A DNA stretch of 12,866 nucleotides from Rhizobium sp. LCM 4573. GTDB taxonomy: Bacteria > Pseudomonadota > Alphaproteobacteria > Rhizobiales > Rhizobiaceae. Where the stretch lies: contig NZ_MDDW01000001.1 in NCBI RefSeq assembly GCF_001854865.1, positions 63,337 to 76,202 of the forward strand, read 5' to 3'. The notes beneath the pieces were generated by a model. It saw nothing but the letters and a program-made list of their open reading frames with translations. It searched no databases and was not told where the DNA came from. This document shows, one piece after another, positions 1 to 9,422 of this stretch. The position numbers were made by a program, and so were the translations under genes. Every line of letters starts with the position of its first letter. Position 1 is the first letter of the stretch.

Positions 1-658
1 TGTCGAAACGGGAGGTCACGTGCGGCAGCATGTAATAGGCAGCAAGCAGGCCGCCGGCTCCGAAGCCGCCAAGCACCACGATCCAAAGCCAGGGCATCCC
101 GGCCATGAAGAACATGCCGCCCCAGACCACGCTCGTCAGGATCGTCTGGCCGAGGTCCGGCTGAGCGACCAGCAGGGCGGCGACGATGCCGAAAAGGATG
201 ATGGCGAAGAGATTGCCGGGAATTTCCGGTTGCCGCGCATGCTCGGCGAAAAGCCAGGCGCAGACCACCACGAAAGCAGGTTTCATGAATTCGGACGGCT
301 GGATGGAGAAGCTGCCGATCGAGATCCAGCGCCGCGATCCCTTGACCTCGACGCCGAAGAACAGCGCCAGCACCATCATGGCGATGGAGACAAGCAGTAG
401 GATGATCGCCGCCCGGCGCACCTGCCGGGGCGACATGAAGGAAAGACCTATCATCACCGCCAGTGACGGAATTACGAAGAGCGCATGCCGCTCGACGAAG
501 TGGAAGCTATCGAGACCGAGCCTTTCGGCAACCGGCGGAGAGGCCGCGAAGGAAAGCATGAAGCCGAGCCCCATGAGCAGCACGAAGGCGGCGAGAAAGA
601 AACGGTCGATCGTCCAGAACCAGTCTGCGAGCGGACCACGATCTGCGCGGCTTACCAT
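1..658 (-). CDS. ftsW: FtsW, septal peptidoglycan polymerase (SEDS family), partial, C-terminus beyond left edge
   Basis: My minus-strand translation from the ATG at 658 stays open to position 1 and gives 219 residues. FtsW proteins are usually near 380 residues, so roughly the C-terminal 40% is outside the window. The protein is a polytopic inner-membrane glycosyltransferase of the SEDS family that polymerises lipid II at the septum with the transpeptidase FtsI, which is encoded upstream. Visible family marks are KGSRRWI near residues 106-112, QPSEFMKP near 120-127 and QPDLGQT near 166-172. Hydrophobic segments lie near 20-40, 60-76, 83-102, 127-140, 150-166 and 185-208. The short soluble N-terminus has a charged MVSRADRGPL start. 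The ATG lies 3 bp after the murD stop, so translation is probably coupled. RodA is the nearest alternative, but dcw position and the motifs favour FtsW. Confidence 0.95.
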   Translation of the reverse strand, partial: MVSRADRGPLADWFWTIDRFFLAAFVLLMGLGFMLSFAASPPVAERLGLDSFHFVERHALFVIPSLAVMIGLSFMSPRQVRRAAIILLLVSIAMMVLALFFGVEVKGSRRWISIGSFSIQPSEFMKPAFVVVCAWLFAEHARQPEIPGNLFAIILFGIVAALLVAQPDLGQTILTSVVWGGMFFMAGMPWLWIVVLGGFGAGGLLAAYYMLPHVTSRFD

Positions 659-661
659 CTG

Positions 662-2068
662 TCAGTTCCCCTTTCCCGTCTCGATCAGCATCGTGACACC
701 GTCCAGGCCTGCGACATGCTTGACGAAGGCATCGCCGCGCACTTCGAAGTTCTTGTACTGATCGAAGCTCGCGCAGGCCGGCGACAGCATGACGGCGGAA
801 GCCTCGCCATTACTTTCCGCATCCGCGGCCGCATGAGCGACTGCGCGTTCCAGCGTACCGGATATCTCGTAAGAAACCGTTTCGCCGAGCGTCGCTGCAA
901 AGGCAGGTGCCGCCTCCCCGATCAGATAAGCTTTGACGATACGCGGAAAGAGTGGAGCGAGGCTTGCGATCCCGCCTTCCTTTGGAAGGCCGCCGGCAAT
1001 CCAGTAGATACGGTCATAGCTGGAAAGTGCAGGTGCCGCGGCATCGGCATTGGTCGCCTTCGAATCGTTGACGAAGACGACATTGCCGCGATGGCCGACC
1101 GGTTGCATGCGGTGCTTCAATCCAGGGAAGGATTTCAATCCAGCGCGGATATCGTCCGCGGAGACCCCGACTGCGAGGCAGGCCGTGATCGCGGCAGCGG
1201 CATTCTGGGCATTATGGCCACCCTTGAGAGGCTGGATGCCGTCGAGATCGATGAAAAGCGAAGACGTCCCGCCATGCGCCTCGATGATCCGGCTGCCTTC
1301 CGCATAGAGCCCTTCAGCGACCACGTTGCGTTTCGAAATCCGCCGGACCGGCACCCCGGCGCGCTCGACGCGATCGGCGATCAGCGCTGAGTAGCTGTCA
1401 TCTACGCCGATGACGGCCGTCGCGCTGCCGGCGACCAGTCTCTCCTTAACATCTGCATAGTGCTGCATGGTTCCGTGGCGGTCGAGGTGATCCGGCGTCA
1501 GATTGAGCAGGATGCCGGCGGTAGGATTCAGCGTCGGCGCAAGGTCGATCTGGTAAGAGGAGCACTCGACCACGAAATATCGCTCCGCCTTCGGCGGATC
1601 GAGGGTCAGGATGGCGGTGCCGATATTGCCGCCGAGTTGTGTGTCGCGCCCGCTCGATTTCAGGATATGCGCGATCAATGCGGTGGTCGTGGATTTCCCA
1701 TTCGTGCCGGTGATCGCGATGAACGGGCAATCCGGTGCATGCGCCCGGCGCTCACGCACGAAAAGTTCCACGTCGCCTATGATTTCGACGCCCGCGGCGC
1801 GCGCCAGATCGACGCTCCAATGCGGTTTGGGATGAGTGAGCGGCACGCCGGGCGAGAGCACGAAAGCGGCCATCGCCGGCCAGTCGATGGTGCGAAGATC
1901 CGCGGTCCCGACCCCTTCAGCCGCTGCCTTGGCGACGCTGTCCGGGTTGTCGTCCCAAGCGACCACTACGGCTCCGCCCGCAACCAGAGCCTTTGCGGTG
2001 GCAAGTCCGGAACCGCCGAGCCCGAAGAGGGCGACTTTCCTGTCCTTGAATGTCGTGACCGGGATCAT
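662..2068 (-). CDS. murD: UDP-N-acetylmuramoyl-L-alanine--D-glutamate ligase
   Basis: Cytoplasmic ATP-dependent Mur ligase that adds D-glutamate to UDP-MurNAc-L-Ala, the second amino acid of the stem peptide. The product is 468 residues, a normal length. Domain 1 begins with a Rossmann-like GLGGSG at residues 16-21. Domain 2 has the ATP-binding GTNGKST at 121-127, SSYQ at 170-173 and TPDHLDRH at 191-198. GGHNAQN is at 283-289. Domain 3 carries KHRMQ at 318-322, DSKATN at 335-340 and the MurD-typical [19 protein letters not shown], which starts at 428. The ATG at 2068 is 5 bp after the mraY stop, and the TGA at 662-664 is 3 bp before ftsW. It sits in the dcw operon between mraY and ftsW, the standard place. 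Nothing is missing. Confidence 0.97.
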   Translation of the reverse strand: MIPVTTFKDRKVALFGLGGSGLATAKALVAGGAVVVAWDDNPDSVAKAAAEGVGTADLRTIDWPAMAAFVLSPGVPLTHPKPHWSVDLARAAGVEIIGDVELFVRERRAHAPDCPFIAITGTNGKSTTTALIAHILKSSGRDTQLGGNIGTAILTLDPPKAERYFVVECSSYQIDLAPTLNPTAGILLNLTPDHLDRHGTMQHYADVKERLVAGSATAVIGVDDSYSALIADRVERAGVPVRRISKRNVVAEGLYAEGSRIIEAHGGTSSLFIDLDGIQPLKGGHNAQNAAAAITACLAVGVSADDIRAGLKSFPGLKHRMQPVGHRGNVVFVNDSKATNADAAAPALSSYDRIYWIAGGLPKEGGIASLAPLFPRIVKAYLIGEAAPAFAATLGETVSYEISGTLERAVAHAAADAESNGEASAVMLSPACASFDQYKNFEVRGDAFVKHVAGLDGVTMLIETGKGN

Positions 2069-2073
2069 CGCTC

Positions 2074-3177
2074 TTACCGCAGCTTGAGCGTCGAAAGGCC
2101 GAGCATGGCGAGCCCGACGGCGATGATCCAGAAGCGGATCACCACCTGGCTTTCCGTCCAGCCTAGTTTTTCGAAGTGGTGGTGGATCGGCGCCATGAGA
2201 AAGACGCGCCGCCCCGTCATCTTGAAGAACCCGACCTGGATGATGACCGAGAGCGTCTCCATGACGAAGAGGCCCCCGATGATTGCCATGACGATCTCGT
2301 GCTTGGTCGCAACGGCAACCGAGCCGATGAGGCCGCCCAGGGCAAGCGAGCCGGTATCCCCCATGAAGATCGCGGCCGGCGGCGCGTTGAACCAGAGGAA
2401 GCCGAGACCGGCCCCTATCACCGCGCCGAGAATGACGGCAAGCTCTCCCGTGCCGGGCACGAAATTGATCTGCAGGTAGTTGGCGAAGACGGCGTTACCC
2501 GAGAGATAGGCGATAACGCCGAAAGAGGCCGCGGCGATCATGACCGGCACGATGGCGAGACCGTCCAGCCCGTCCGTCAGGTTGACCGCATTGCCGGCCG
2601 CGACGATGACGAACCCGCCGAACAGCACGAAGAAGATGCCGAGATTGATCACGAGATCTTTAAAGAACGGAAAGGCAATCGAGGAACCGAGTGTTGGATT
2701 GGTGGATTGCCCACTGGCAAGCGCAACCCGCATCATGAAAAAGACCGCGATCGCTGCGATCACGAACTCGATGCCGAGACGGGCCTTGCCGGAAAACCCC
2801 TTGTCGCTCTGCTTGGTCACCTTAAGATAGTCGTCATAAAAGCCGATGGCCCCGAAACCGAGGGTCACCAGCAGCGTCGCGACGACGTAGACGTTGGAAA
2901 GATCGGCCCACAGCAGCGCGCCGCCGACGATACCCGTCAGGATCATCAAGCCGCCCATAGTCGGCGTGCCCGCTTTCTTGAAATGGGTCTGCGGACCATC
3001 TGCTCGAATCGGCTGGCCTTTTCCCTGGCGAATGCGAAGGGAAGCGATCATCCGTGGGCCAAAGAGGAAAACGATGAGGGCCGAGGTAAAAAGGGCGCCA
3101 CCGGTGCGGAAGGTGATGTAGCGAAAGAGATTGAAGAATTGAAAGCTATCCGCCAGTTGCACAAGCCAGATCAGCAT
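2074..3177 (-). CDS. mraY: Phospho-N-acetylmuramoyl-pentapeptide transferase
   Basis: Integral inner-membrane enzyme that transfers phospho-MurNAc-pentapeptide from UDP to undecaprenyl phosphate, making lipid I. The 367 residues match the family's usual length (about 360). Diagnostic stretches are [17 protein letters not shown] starting at residue 60, DDYLK at 115-119 with the paired Asp of the active site, [10 protein letters not shown] at 199-208, [11 protein letters not shown] at 271-281 and [12 protein letters not shown] at 329-340 with the MraY His cluster. About ten hydrophobic segments are visible, for example 27-41, 76-90, 97-114, 136-149, 176-194, 209-224, 246-263, 282-290, 296-313 and 347-361. 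The ATG at 3177 has a GGG-rich stretch just upstream. The gene lies 23 bp after murF and ends 5 bp before murD. Confidence 0.97.
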   Translation of the reverse strand: MLIWLVQLADSFQFFNLFRYITFRTGGALFTSALIVFLFGPRMIASLRIRQGKGQPIRADGPQTHFKKAGTPTMGGLMILTGIVGGALLWADLSNVYVVATLLVTLGFGAIGFYDDYLKVTKQSDKGFSGKARLGIEFVIAAIAVFFMMRVALASGQSTNPTLGSSIAFPFFKDLVINLGIFFVLFGGFVIVAAGNAVNLTDGLDGLAIVPVMIAAASFGVIAYLSGNAVFANYLQINFVPGTGELAVILGAVIGAGLGFLWFNAPPAAIFMGDTGSLALGGLIGSVAVATKHEIVMAIIGGLFVMETLSVIIQVGFFKMTGRRVFLMAPIHHHFEKLGWTESQVVIRFWIIAVGLAMLGLSTLKLR

Positions 3178-3200
3178 GAAGGCCCTTTCTCGAAGCCGTT

Positions 3201-4634
3201 TTAATGTTGGCGCTCCGTGTCGGAAAATGCCGGATAGTTGTCAAGCAGCGCCGCAACGATCTTGCCGAAACCGAGACCGCGTGACGATTTGACCATCACC
3301 ACGTCTCCGGGAATGACCGAACGGACGATAAAATCAACAAGCTCCGCCGTGGTCGGGCGATATTCCACATGAACGCTCTCGGGAAGCGCGTCCCGGAGCG
3401 CCGCCATTTCCGCGCCGGCGAGCCAGACATGCTCGATACCGGCGGCGAGCAGCGGTCCCGCCAGATCCTCGTGGACGCGAGCGGAATGTTCGCCCATCTC
3501 CAGCATGTCGCCGAGCACGGCAATCCTCCGGCCGGTAAGCTCCGGTTCGGTCGCGGCAAGCAGGGCGATGGCCGCCCGCATGGATGCGGGGTTCGCGTTA
3601 TAGCTTTCGTCGATCAGCGTCAGGTGTCCCTCGCCGATACCCAGCCGATGCCGCTCTCCCCGCCCCTTGACTGGCCTCAGCCGCTCGAGCGCCTCCGCGG
3701 CCCTCGCCATATCGCCGCCGACCAGCATGGCGGCACCCAGCGCCGCCATGGCGTTTTCGGCGATATGACGACCGGGAGCTCCGATATGGACCTCCATTGT
3801 ATCGCCTGAAATCGTCGCCCAGACGGTGGAGGTTTCGGCATTCCCGTCGAAATCCGCCAGCCGGAAATCGGCTTTGGCGTGCTGACCGAAGGTATAGATG
3901 CGCGCGATTCCCGCATCCTGAGCAGCCTTTTCAAGGAAGCCGAATTGCTTGTTGTCGCGATTGAGTATGGCTGCTCCGCCCGGTTCGATACCTTCGAAGA
4001 TTTCAGCCTTGGCGGCTGCAATCTCCTCCAGGCTATTGAAATGCCCGAGATGAGCGGCGGCGATGGTCGTGACGATCGCCACGTGAGGGCGTACCATCTT
4101 CACCAACGGGCGGATTTCGTCCGGATGGTTCATACCGATCTCGAAGACGCCATAATCCGTGTCCGCGGGCATGCGGGCGAGCGTCAAAGGCACGCCCCAG
4201 TGATTGTTGAAGGATGCGACCGCCGCATGCACCTTGCCGGACGGAGCGAGCACGTGGCGCAGCATCTCCTTGGTCGTGGTCTTGCCGACCGAGCCCGTGA
4301 TCGCCACGATTTGCGCGCGGCTGCGTTCCCTTGCTGCGACCGCCAGTTTACCGAGCGCCGCGAGCACGTCCTCCACGACGATCATCGGCACGATGATACG
4401 CCCGAGCGCCGGCAGCTTGCCTTCGCTGACGACGATCAGGGATGCGCCGTTCGCGACCGCGATGCTTGCGAAATCATGGCCGTCGACGCGATCGCCCTTG
4501 ATGGCGAAAAACGCCTCACCCGCGCCGATCGATCGGCTGTCTATCGAAATTCCGGTGATTCCGGCGGGCAGCGAGCCGACCGGACGGCCATCCATGATGG
4601 CCGCCATCTCCTCAGAGGTCCACAACCAGCTCAT
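3201..4634 (-). CDS. murF: UDP-N-acetylmuramoyl-tripeptide--D-alanyl-D-alanine ligase
   Basis: Cytoplasmic Mur ligase that adds the D-Ala-D-Ala dipeptide, completing UDP-MurNAc-pentapeptide, the substrate of MraY encoded next. The protein has 477 residues. The N-terminal UMP-binding domain includes [21 protein letters not shown], starting near residue 32. The central ATPase domain has the Walker A motif TGSVGKTTT at 113-121, [10 protein letters not shown] at 142-151 and [10 protein letters not shown] at 165-174. The C-terminal domain has [11 protein letters not shown] at 342-352, LGDMLEMG at 374-381 and KSSRGLGF at 449-456. All are characteristic of MurF rather than MurD or MurE. The ATG overlaps the murE stop in an ATGA, a mark of translational coupling. 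The TAA at 3201-3203 is followed by a 23-bp gap to mraY. Confidence 0.97.
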   Translation of the reverse strand: MSWLWTSEEMAAIMDGRPVGSLPAGITGISIDSRSIGAGEAFFAIKGDRVDGHDFASIAVANGASLIVVSEGKLPALGRIIVPMIVVEDVLAALGKLAVAARERSRAQIVAITGSVGKTTTKEMLRHVLAPSGKVHAAVASFNNHWGVPLTLARMPADTDYGVFEIGMNHPDEIRPLVKMVRPHVAIVTTIAAAHLGHFNSLEEIAAAKAEIFEGIEPGGAAILNRDNKQFGFLEKAAQDAGIARIYTFGQHAKADFRLADFDGNAETSTVWATISGDTMEVHIGAPGRHIAENAMAALGAAMLVGGDMARAAEALERLRPVKGRGERHRLGIGEGHLTLIDESYNANPASMRAAIALLAATEPELTGRRIAVLGDMLEMGEHSARVHEDLAGPLLAAGIEHVWLAGAEMAALRDALPESVHVEYRPTTAELVDFIVRSVIPGDVVMVKSSRGLGFGKIVAALLDNYPAFSDTERQH

Positions 4635-6091
4635 GGTTTCAGCTCCTCCAGCGCCTTACGTACCTCGACATGATCCGAAAACGGCAGGACTGTGCCGCCG
4701 ATCGTCTGGCCCTCCTCATGGCCCTTGCCGGCCACGATCAGCGTGTCGCCCGAATGCAGCAGGCTGACCGCATGGCGGATCGCCTCGGCACGATCGCCGA
4801 TCTCCGTCGCGCCGGGTGCTGCCGCCATGATCTCGGAGCGGATGACCTCGGGAACCTCCGAACGCGGATTGTCGTCGGTGACGATGACGACGTCGGCAAG
4901 CCGGGTTGCCACCTCGCCCATGATCGGCCGCTTTCCCTTGTCGCGGTCTCCACCGCAGCCGAAGACCACGATCAGACGGCCCGTGGTGAACGGCCGAACG
5001 GAGGCCAGCACATTTTCCAGAGCATCCGGCTTGTGGGCATAATCGACATAGGCAAGCGCCCCGTCTCCGGTATGTCCGACCAGTTCGAGCCGTCCGGAAG
5101 CGCCCTGCAGTTTCTCAAGCGCGGCGAAAGCGCTCGATGCCGGAACGCCGGTGGAAATCGCCAGTCCCGCCGCCACCAGGGCATTCGCGACCTGGAAATC
5201 GCCGGCAAGCGGGATATCCACCTCGAAGATATCGTCGCCGAGATGCACTTCCGCCATCTGCTTGTGCCGGAAGTGCTCGACTCGTTTCAGGCTGAGATAA
5301 TCTCCCTTGCGGCCGACCGTGCGGACATCAAGCCCGGCTGCCCTGGCCACCCGGATCGCCTCGTCCGACCAGGGATCATCGGCGAAGATGACCGCGGGTG
5401 CCCCTTTCGGCAGCAGCGTATCGAACAGACGCATCTTCGCCGCCATGTAGCTTTCGACCGTCGGATGGTAATCCATGTGGTCGCGGCCGAGATTGGTAAA
5501 CGCACCCGCCGCAAGACGCACGCCGTCGAGACGGCTCTGATCGAGGCCGTGGCTCGATGCCTCCATCGCCGCGTGGGTGACGCCCTCGGACGCCAGCTCG
5601 GCAAGAAGTGCCTGGAGTTCTATGGGGTCTGGCGTCGTGAGCGAGCCGTAGACGTTGCGGAGCGGGGAAACGACGCCGGTCGTACCGATCTGGGCGGCGG
5701 CAAGACCGGCATGCGCCCATATCTGACGCGTGAAGGAAGCAACGGAGGTCTTGCCGGCCGTGCCGGTCACGGCGACCATGGTCTCCGGCTGCGCACCGTA
5801 GAAACGCGCGGCAGCCAGAGCCAGAAGCCTGCGGGGATTGGCAACGGAAAGCACCGGAATGCCGACATCCGGAGCATGGGCGGCAAGCACCACCGCCGCA
5901 CCGCGAGCTGCCGCATCGTCGATATAGGACGCGCCGTCCGCCTTGCTGCCGGCCAGCGCAGCAAACAGCATGCCCGGTTTGATCTTGCGACTATCCGAAG
6001 AAAGACCGGTGATGTCGATATCACCGACCGGCCCCGAAAGCGAACCGGCTATTTCGGGGAAATCCTGTCCGGCAAGGTCTCGCAATTTCAT
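4631..6091 (-). CDS. murE: UDP-N-acetylmuramoyl-L-alanyl-D-glutamate--2,6-diaminopimelate ligase
   Basis: Cytoplasmic Mur ligase that adds the third stem-peptide residue. DDNPR at 406-410 is the signature for meso-diaminopimelate rather than lysine, as expected for a Gram-negative. Other motifs are [15 protein letters not shown] from residue 31, the ATP loop TGTAGKTS at 109-116, TTPDPIEL at 152-159, [14 protein letters not shown] from 177, [11 protein letters not shown] at 199-209, [15 protein letters not shown] from 348, [13 protein letters not shown] at 377-389 and GKGHEEGQ at 455-462. I chose the ATG at 6091 (486 residues, the usual length). It has GGAAG 8 nt upstream, and MKLRDL matches the start of rhizobial MurE proteins. 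A GTG at 6130 would add 13 residues with no family support. The stop overlaps the murF start by 4 nt. Confidence 0.96.
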   Translation of the reverse strand: MKLRDLAGQDFPEIAGSLSGPVGDIDITGLSSDSRKIKPGMLFAALAGSKADGASYIDDAAARGAAVVLAAHAPDVGIPVLSVANPRRLLALAAARFYGAQPETMVAVTGTAGKTSVASFTRQIWAHAGLAAAQIGTTGVVSPLRNVYGSLTTPDPIELQALLAELASEGVTHAAMEASSHGLDQSRLDGVRLAAGAFTNLGRDHMDYHPTVESYMAAKMRLFDTLLPKGAPAVIFADDPWSDEAIRVARAAGLDVRTVGRKGDYLSLKRVEHFRHKQMAEVHLGDDIFEVDIPLAGDFQVANALVAAGLAISTGVPASSAFAALEKLQGASGRLELVGHTGDGALAYVDYAHKPDALENVLASVRPFTTGRLIVVFGCGGDRDKGKRPIMGEVATRLADVVIVTDDNPRSEVPEVIRSEIMAAAPGATEIGDRAEAIRHAVSLLHSGDTLIVAGKGHEEGQTIGGTVLPFSDHVEVRKALEELKP

Positions 6092-6099
6092 CGGCTGCA

Positions 6100-6104
6100 C
6101 TTCC
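6100..6104 (-). promoter_or_regulatory. Ribosome binding site deciding the murE start
   Basis: The minus strand reads GGAAG here, 8 nt before the ATG at 6091. No comparable purine run precedes the in-frame GTG at 6130 or the ATG at 6106 at a usable distance, so this supports the shorter MurE. Confidence 0.55.
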
Positions 6105-6160
6105 ATTTTCCAAGCGGAGAAACCGCTCACCCGCGAATCGTCCGCTAACTTTGTTATCTC

Positions 6161-7909
6161 CTAATAAGACACGAGCAGGGCAGAACCGTCATCGCCGAAT
6201 TTGGGCTTTACACCGAGAATAGCAGCCGAGCGGCTGATGATGTCATGCGCCATCGGAGCCGCGGAGGTGCCGGCAAGTGCCGCGCCATTGCCCTTGTCGG
6301 TCTTCGGCTCGTCGATGAAGGTCAGCACGACATATTGCGGATTGTCGATCGGAAAGGCCGCAAGGAAGGCGTTGAAGTTCTTATCGTGGACGTAGCGGCC
6401 GTTGACGACCTTGTCCGCCGTGCCGGTCTTGCCGCCGACATTGAAGCCCTCGACGCGGGCGTTCCTGCCCGATCCTTTTACACCGTTCCAATGAAACAGA
6501 TAGCGCATCCCATCACTGGTCGAGGGCTTCAACACCTGCTTGGCGACGAGATCGGCCTGCTCCCGCGTGCGCGGCAGGAAGGTCGGCTCGACCAGCTTGC
6601 CGCCATTGACGAGAGCCGCGCCGGCAACCGCCGTCTGCAGAGGCGTGGTCGAAACCCCGTGGCCGAAGGAGATCGTGATGGAGTTGATCTTCTTCCAGGT
6701 TCGCGGCTGGCTCGGCTGGGCTACTTCCGGCAACTCCGTCTGCATCTTGCTGAGCAGGCCGATCTTGGTCAGGAATTCCTTGTGCCCGTCGATACCGACC
6801 ACATCCGCCATCTTCGCGGTGCCGATGTTGGAGGAATATTGGAAGACTTCCGGAACCGTGAGGAACCGGCCCTTGCCGTGGAAATCCTTGATCGTGAAGC
6901 CGCCGATGCGGATCGGATATCGCGCATCGAAGCTGTCGTTCATGTTCACCTTGCCGGAATCGAGCGCCATGGCGATCGTGAACGCCTTGAAGGTGGACCC
7001 CATTTCGAACGTGCCGTTCGACATACGGTTCAACCACCCCTCTTCCGCGCCGGCGGCCGGATTGTTGGGGTCGTAATCCGGCGCGGACGCCATGGCAAGA
7101 ACCTCGCCGGTATGGACGTCGAGCACGACCGCGCCGGCACCGATCGCCTTGAACTTGTCGATCGAGGACATGATGACTTCGCGTACAATTGCTTGGACGC
7201 GCAGATCGATCGAAAGCTTCACCGGCTCCAGCGGCTGGTCCGAGGTCATTCCGACGGCGGCAAGGTCGGCAAGTCCCTGGCTGTCGACGTAACGCTCCAT
7301 GCCCGCCACGCCGCGGTTGTCGATGTTGACGTGCCCCACCACATGCGCCGCGGTCGCACCGCCGGGATAGAAGCGCCGCTTTTCCGGCCGGAAGCCTATG
7401 CCGGGAATGCCGAGCGCGAGAATCTGGCTCTGCTGCTTCGGCGTCAGCTGGCGGCGCAGCCACTGGAAGCGCGAATTGCTCCTGAGTTTGGTATAGATCG
7501 ATCTGGCGTCCAGATCCGGCAGGACCGTGGAAAGCTTTTCGATCACCTCGTCCGCATCGACGATCTTGTGCGGCTCGGCAAATAGCGAGACCGTGCGAAT
7601 ATCGGTCGCAAGCACCTCACCGTTACGGTCGAGAAGATCCGGACGCGAGGCCATCAGCCGGTCCGCAGGCAGGATGCTGGACGTCGTTTCAGGCTCAGTG
7701 AGGCCGTACTGCACCAGACGCCCGCCGATGACGCAATAGAAGGCGGCGAAACCCAGGATCATGAGGCCGACGCGGTTTTTAGCCTGAGCTGCCTTCCGCT
7801 TGCGTGTTCCCTCGAAGGAAGAACCGGGGTCGGCGGGACGCCTTCCGCGTCCACCGGCGGAAAAATGCGCCCGGCTCTTCAAGACCATGATGCGGGAGAG
7901 GAAAGACAT
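6161..7909 (-). CDS. ftsI: FtsI (PBP3), septal peptidoglycan D,D-transpeptidase
   Basis: Class B penicillin-binding protein that crosslinks septal peptidoglycan in the periplasm, the partner of FtsW. The product is 582 residues. An N-terminal cytoplasmic tail of about 45 residues, rich in Arg/Lys/Gly, precedes one membrane anchor near 47-64. The pedestal domain opens with ASRPDLLDRNGEVLATDI near 87-104, followed by RRFYPGG near 178-184 and GHVNIDNRGVAGMER near 192-206. The transpeptidase motifs are complete: STFK at 305-308 (nucleophile Ser305), SSN at 359-361 and KTGT at 494-497. The ATG at 7909 shares its A with the ftsL stop (TGATG), which suggests coupled translation. The TAG stop is followed by 69 bp before murE. 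Dcw position and the full motif set exclude the elongation PBP2. Confidence 0.96.
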   Translation of the reverse strand: MSFLSRIMVLKSRAHFSAGGRGRRPADPGSSFEGTRKRKAAQAKNRVGLMILGFAAFYCVIGGRLVQYGLTEPETTSSILPADRLMASRPDLLDRNGEVLATDIRTVSLFAEPHKIVDADEVIEKLSTVLPDLDARSIYTKLRSNSRFQWLRRQLTPKQQSQILALGIPGIGFRPEKRRFYPGGATAAHVVGHVNIDNRGVAGMERYVDSQGLADLAAVGMTSDQPLEPVKLSIDLRVQAIVREVIMSSIDKFKAIGAGAVVLDVHTGEVLAMASAPDYDPNNPAAGAEEGWLNRMSNGTFEMGSTFKAFTIAMALDSGKVNMNDSFDARYPIRIGGFTIKDFHGKGRFLTVPEVFQYSSNIGTAKMADVVGIDGHKEFLTKIGLLSKMQTELPEVAQPSQPRTWKKINSITISFGHGVSTTPLQTAVAGAALVNGGKLVEPTFLPRTREQADLVAKQVLKPSTSDGMRYLFHWNGVKGSGRNARVEGFNVGGKTGTADKVVNGRYVHDKNFNAFLAAFPIDNPQYVVLTFIDEPKTDKGNGAALAGTSAAPMAHDIISRSAAILGVKPKFGDDGSALLVSY

Positions 7910-8379
7910 CAGCGATTCACCGATCCGGTTGAGATGATATCGACGGGAAAGCCGCCGCGCGGTAGCGGCACCGGTATGCGCGGCTGGGGAGCGGATTTGG
8001 CGGCGGCGTCGACGCCCTTGATGGCTGCCGCCACTTCGCCGCCGGCGCTGGCGATCAGATCCTCGATCGTGGTTTCAGGCTGCGGGAGCTGCGATCGCGG
8101 CATGGGCAGTTCCGCAGGCATGGCCAGCTGCGTCGGCTGCGTGGGCACGAGCTGCAGTTCGGAGCCGTAAACATTGACGAGGCGATGCAGCCGGTTGGGC
8201 TGGGTCAGCAGCGCCCAATCCGCCTTCAAAAGATCGATAGTGTCCTTCTCCAACCTGATTTCAGTCTCCAGCCGGCGGACCTCTGCCAGTTTCTCGTCGG
8301 CGCGGTGCTTGATCGTATAGGTGACCACGGCGGCGGCTGTCATCACACCGATAAGAACGAGATCGAAGCTTCTGAGCAT
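7909..8379 (-). CDS. ftsL: FtsL-type bitopic cell division protein
   Basis: Small bitopic divisome protein of 156 residues, assigned from position between rsmH and ftsI and from architecture. FtsL sequences are poorly conserved, so motif support is limited. A very short cytoplasmic end (MLRSFD) precedes one membrane segment at about 7-22. A charged heptad-like helix follows at about 26-55 (KHRADEKLAEVRRLETEIRL), then KADWALLTQPNRL at 52-64, typical of FtsL, where the coiled coil meets FtsB. The tail from about residue 78 to 156 is rich in Pro, Gln and Ala and appears disordered. FtsL with FtsB and FtsQ is known to activate FtsW-FtsI. The start lies 3 bp after the rsmH stop, and the stop overlaps the ftsI ATG by one base. 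Confidence 0.85.
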   Translation of the reverse strand: MLRSFDLVLIGVMTAAAVVTYTIKHRADEKLAEVRRLETEIRLEKDTIDLLKADWALLTQPNRLHRLVNVYGSELQLVPTQPTQLAMPAELPMPRSQLPQPETTIEDLIASAGGEVAAAIKGVDAAAKSAPQPRIPVPLPRGGFPVDIISTGSVNR

Positions 8380-8382
8380 GTT

Positions 8383-9408
8383 TCAGGCCCCCATCTTTGC
8401 AAGGCTGGCGAGGTCGGGAAGATCGAAGATGGAAAAATCGGCAGGCCGTACCGCAGCCGCGGTGCGAATGCCTGCGCGCAGCTTTGCGGAGCGGGCGCGC
8501 GGATTGATCTCCGCCTCCGCCTCGCTGGCTGAGACTGGAGACTTGCCGACCGGCTCGAAGATTGCGGGCTTTTCCTCGACCATGGGCATGTGGCGCGAGC
8601 CGGAGGCGCGGCCGGAGCGATCGGCGAAGAACTGCTTGACGATCCGGTCTTCCAGCGAATGGAAGGTAACGACGACGAGACGCCCACCCGGCTTCAGCGT
8701 CCGCTCGGCGGCGAAAAGCGCCTGGGCGAGTTCGCCAAGTTCGTCGTTGACGAAGATGCGCAGCGCCTGAAACACGCGCGTTGCGGGATGAATCTTGTCC
8801 TTCGCCCTGCGCGGATTGACGCTCTCGATGAGATTGGCGAGATCCCGGGTAGTGGCAAACGGCTCGCTCGCCCGGCGCTTCTCGATGGCGCGGGCAATAC
8901 GGCCGGCCTGCCGCTCCTCGCCCAAAAAGCCAAAGATGCGGGTCAGATCGCCGGCCTTGGCGCGATTGACCACGTCCGCCGCAGATACGCCTGACGCCGA
9001 CATGCGCATATCGAGCGGTCCGTTCTTCTGAAAGGAGAAGCCGCGCTCCGCCTCGTCGATCTGCATGGAGGAAACGCCGATATCGAGCACCACTCCGTCA
9101 AGCCCGCCATCCGGCGCGAAGCTTGCAAGCTCGGAGAACTGCGAATGATGAAGGGAGAGCCGTCCGCCATGGGCGGCAATCATGGACTGCCCCGCCGCGA
9201 TCGCCGCAGGGTCGCGATCAAGCGCGATCACCTCCGCTCCGGCAGCGAGAATGGCCGCGGTATAGCCGCCGGCTCCGAAAGTGCCATCGAGGATGACCTT
9301 GCCCGGCGCGGGCTCCAGCGCCTCCAGAACTTCCTTCAAGAGAACCGGAATGTGACGAACCGGTCCGCCATCGGCATCGGTTGTTCCGCCGCCTGGATTC
9401 GCCGCCAT
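8383..9408 (-). CDS. rsmH: 16S rRNA (cytosine(1402)-N4)-methyltransferase RsmH (MraW)
   Basis: S-adenosylmethionine-dependent enzyme that N4-methylates C1402 of 16S rRNA in the ribosomal P site. The product is 341 residues, the usual size. Motifs are [14 protein letters not shown] near 18-31, the SAM loop DGTFGAGGY at 41-49, ALDRDP at 62-67, [11 protein letters not shown] at 108-118, [15 protein letters not shown] at 122-136, [19 protein letters not shown] at 203-221, [20 protein letters not shown] at 239-258 and ARSAKLR at 305-311. The frame stays open upstream to 10032, but that part overlaps mraZ and the intergenic region and shows no methyltransferase sequence. The ATG at 9408 has a strong ribosome binding site. 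The start lies 14 bp after the mraZ stop, and the stop is 3 bp before ftsL. Confidence 0.96.
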   Translation of the reverse strand: MAANPGGGTTDADGGPVRHIPVLLKEVLEALEPAPGKVILDGTFGAGGYTAAILAAGAEVIALDRDPAAIAAGQSMIAAHGGRLSLHHSQFSELASFAPDGGLDGVVLDIGVSSMQIDEAERGFSFQKNGPLDMRMSASGVSAADVVNRAKAGDLTRIFGFLGEERQAGRIARAIEKRRASEPFATTRDLANLIESVNPRRAKDKIHPATRVFQALRIFVNDELGELAQALFAAERTLKPGGRLVVVTFHSLEDRIVKQFFADRSGRASGSRHMPMVEEKPAIFEPVGKSPVSASEAEAEINPRARSAKLRAGIRTAAAVRPADFSIFDLPDLASLAKMGA

Positions 9409-9412
9409 TCCG

Positions 9413-9419
9413 CTCCCCT
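9413..9419 (-). promoter_or_regulatory. Ribosome binding site of rsmH
   Basis: The minus strand reads AGGGGAG, ending 4 nt before the ATG at 9408 and just after the mraZ TAA. It fixes the rsmH start against the much longer open frame that continues upstream. Confidence 0.7.
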
Positions 9420-9422
9420 GTA

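Noticed and set aside
2176..3204. A 342-residue plus-strand open frame antisense to mraY
   Set aside because: Highly charged, repetitive antisense composition with no domain; mraY is certain on the minus strand.
6092..6130. Longer MurE starting at the GTG at 6130
   Set aside because: The extra 13 residues have no family support, and the ATG at 6091 has a well-spaced GGAAG.
4670..6148. A 492-residue plus-strand open frame antisense to murE
   Set aside because: Its composition (Arg, His, Gly and Asp rich) is what antisense reading of a GC-rich gene gives. It has no recognisable domain, and murE with all its motifs lies on the other strand.
6245..7585. A 446-residue plus-strand open frame antisense to ftsI
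   Set aside because: A GC-driven shadow of ftsI, whose catalytic motifs are complete on the minus strand.
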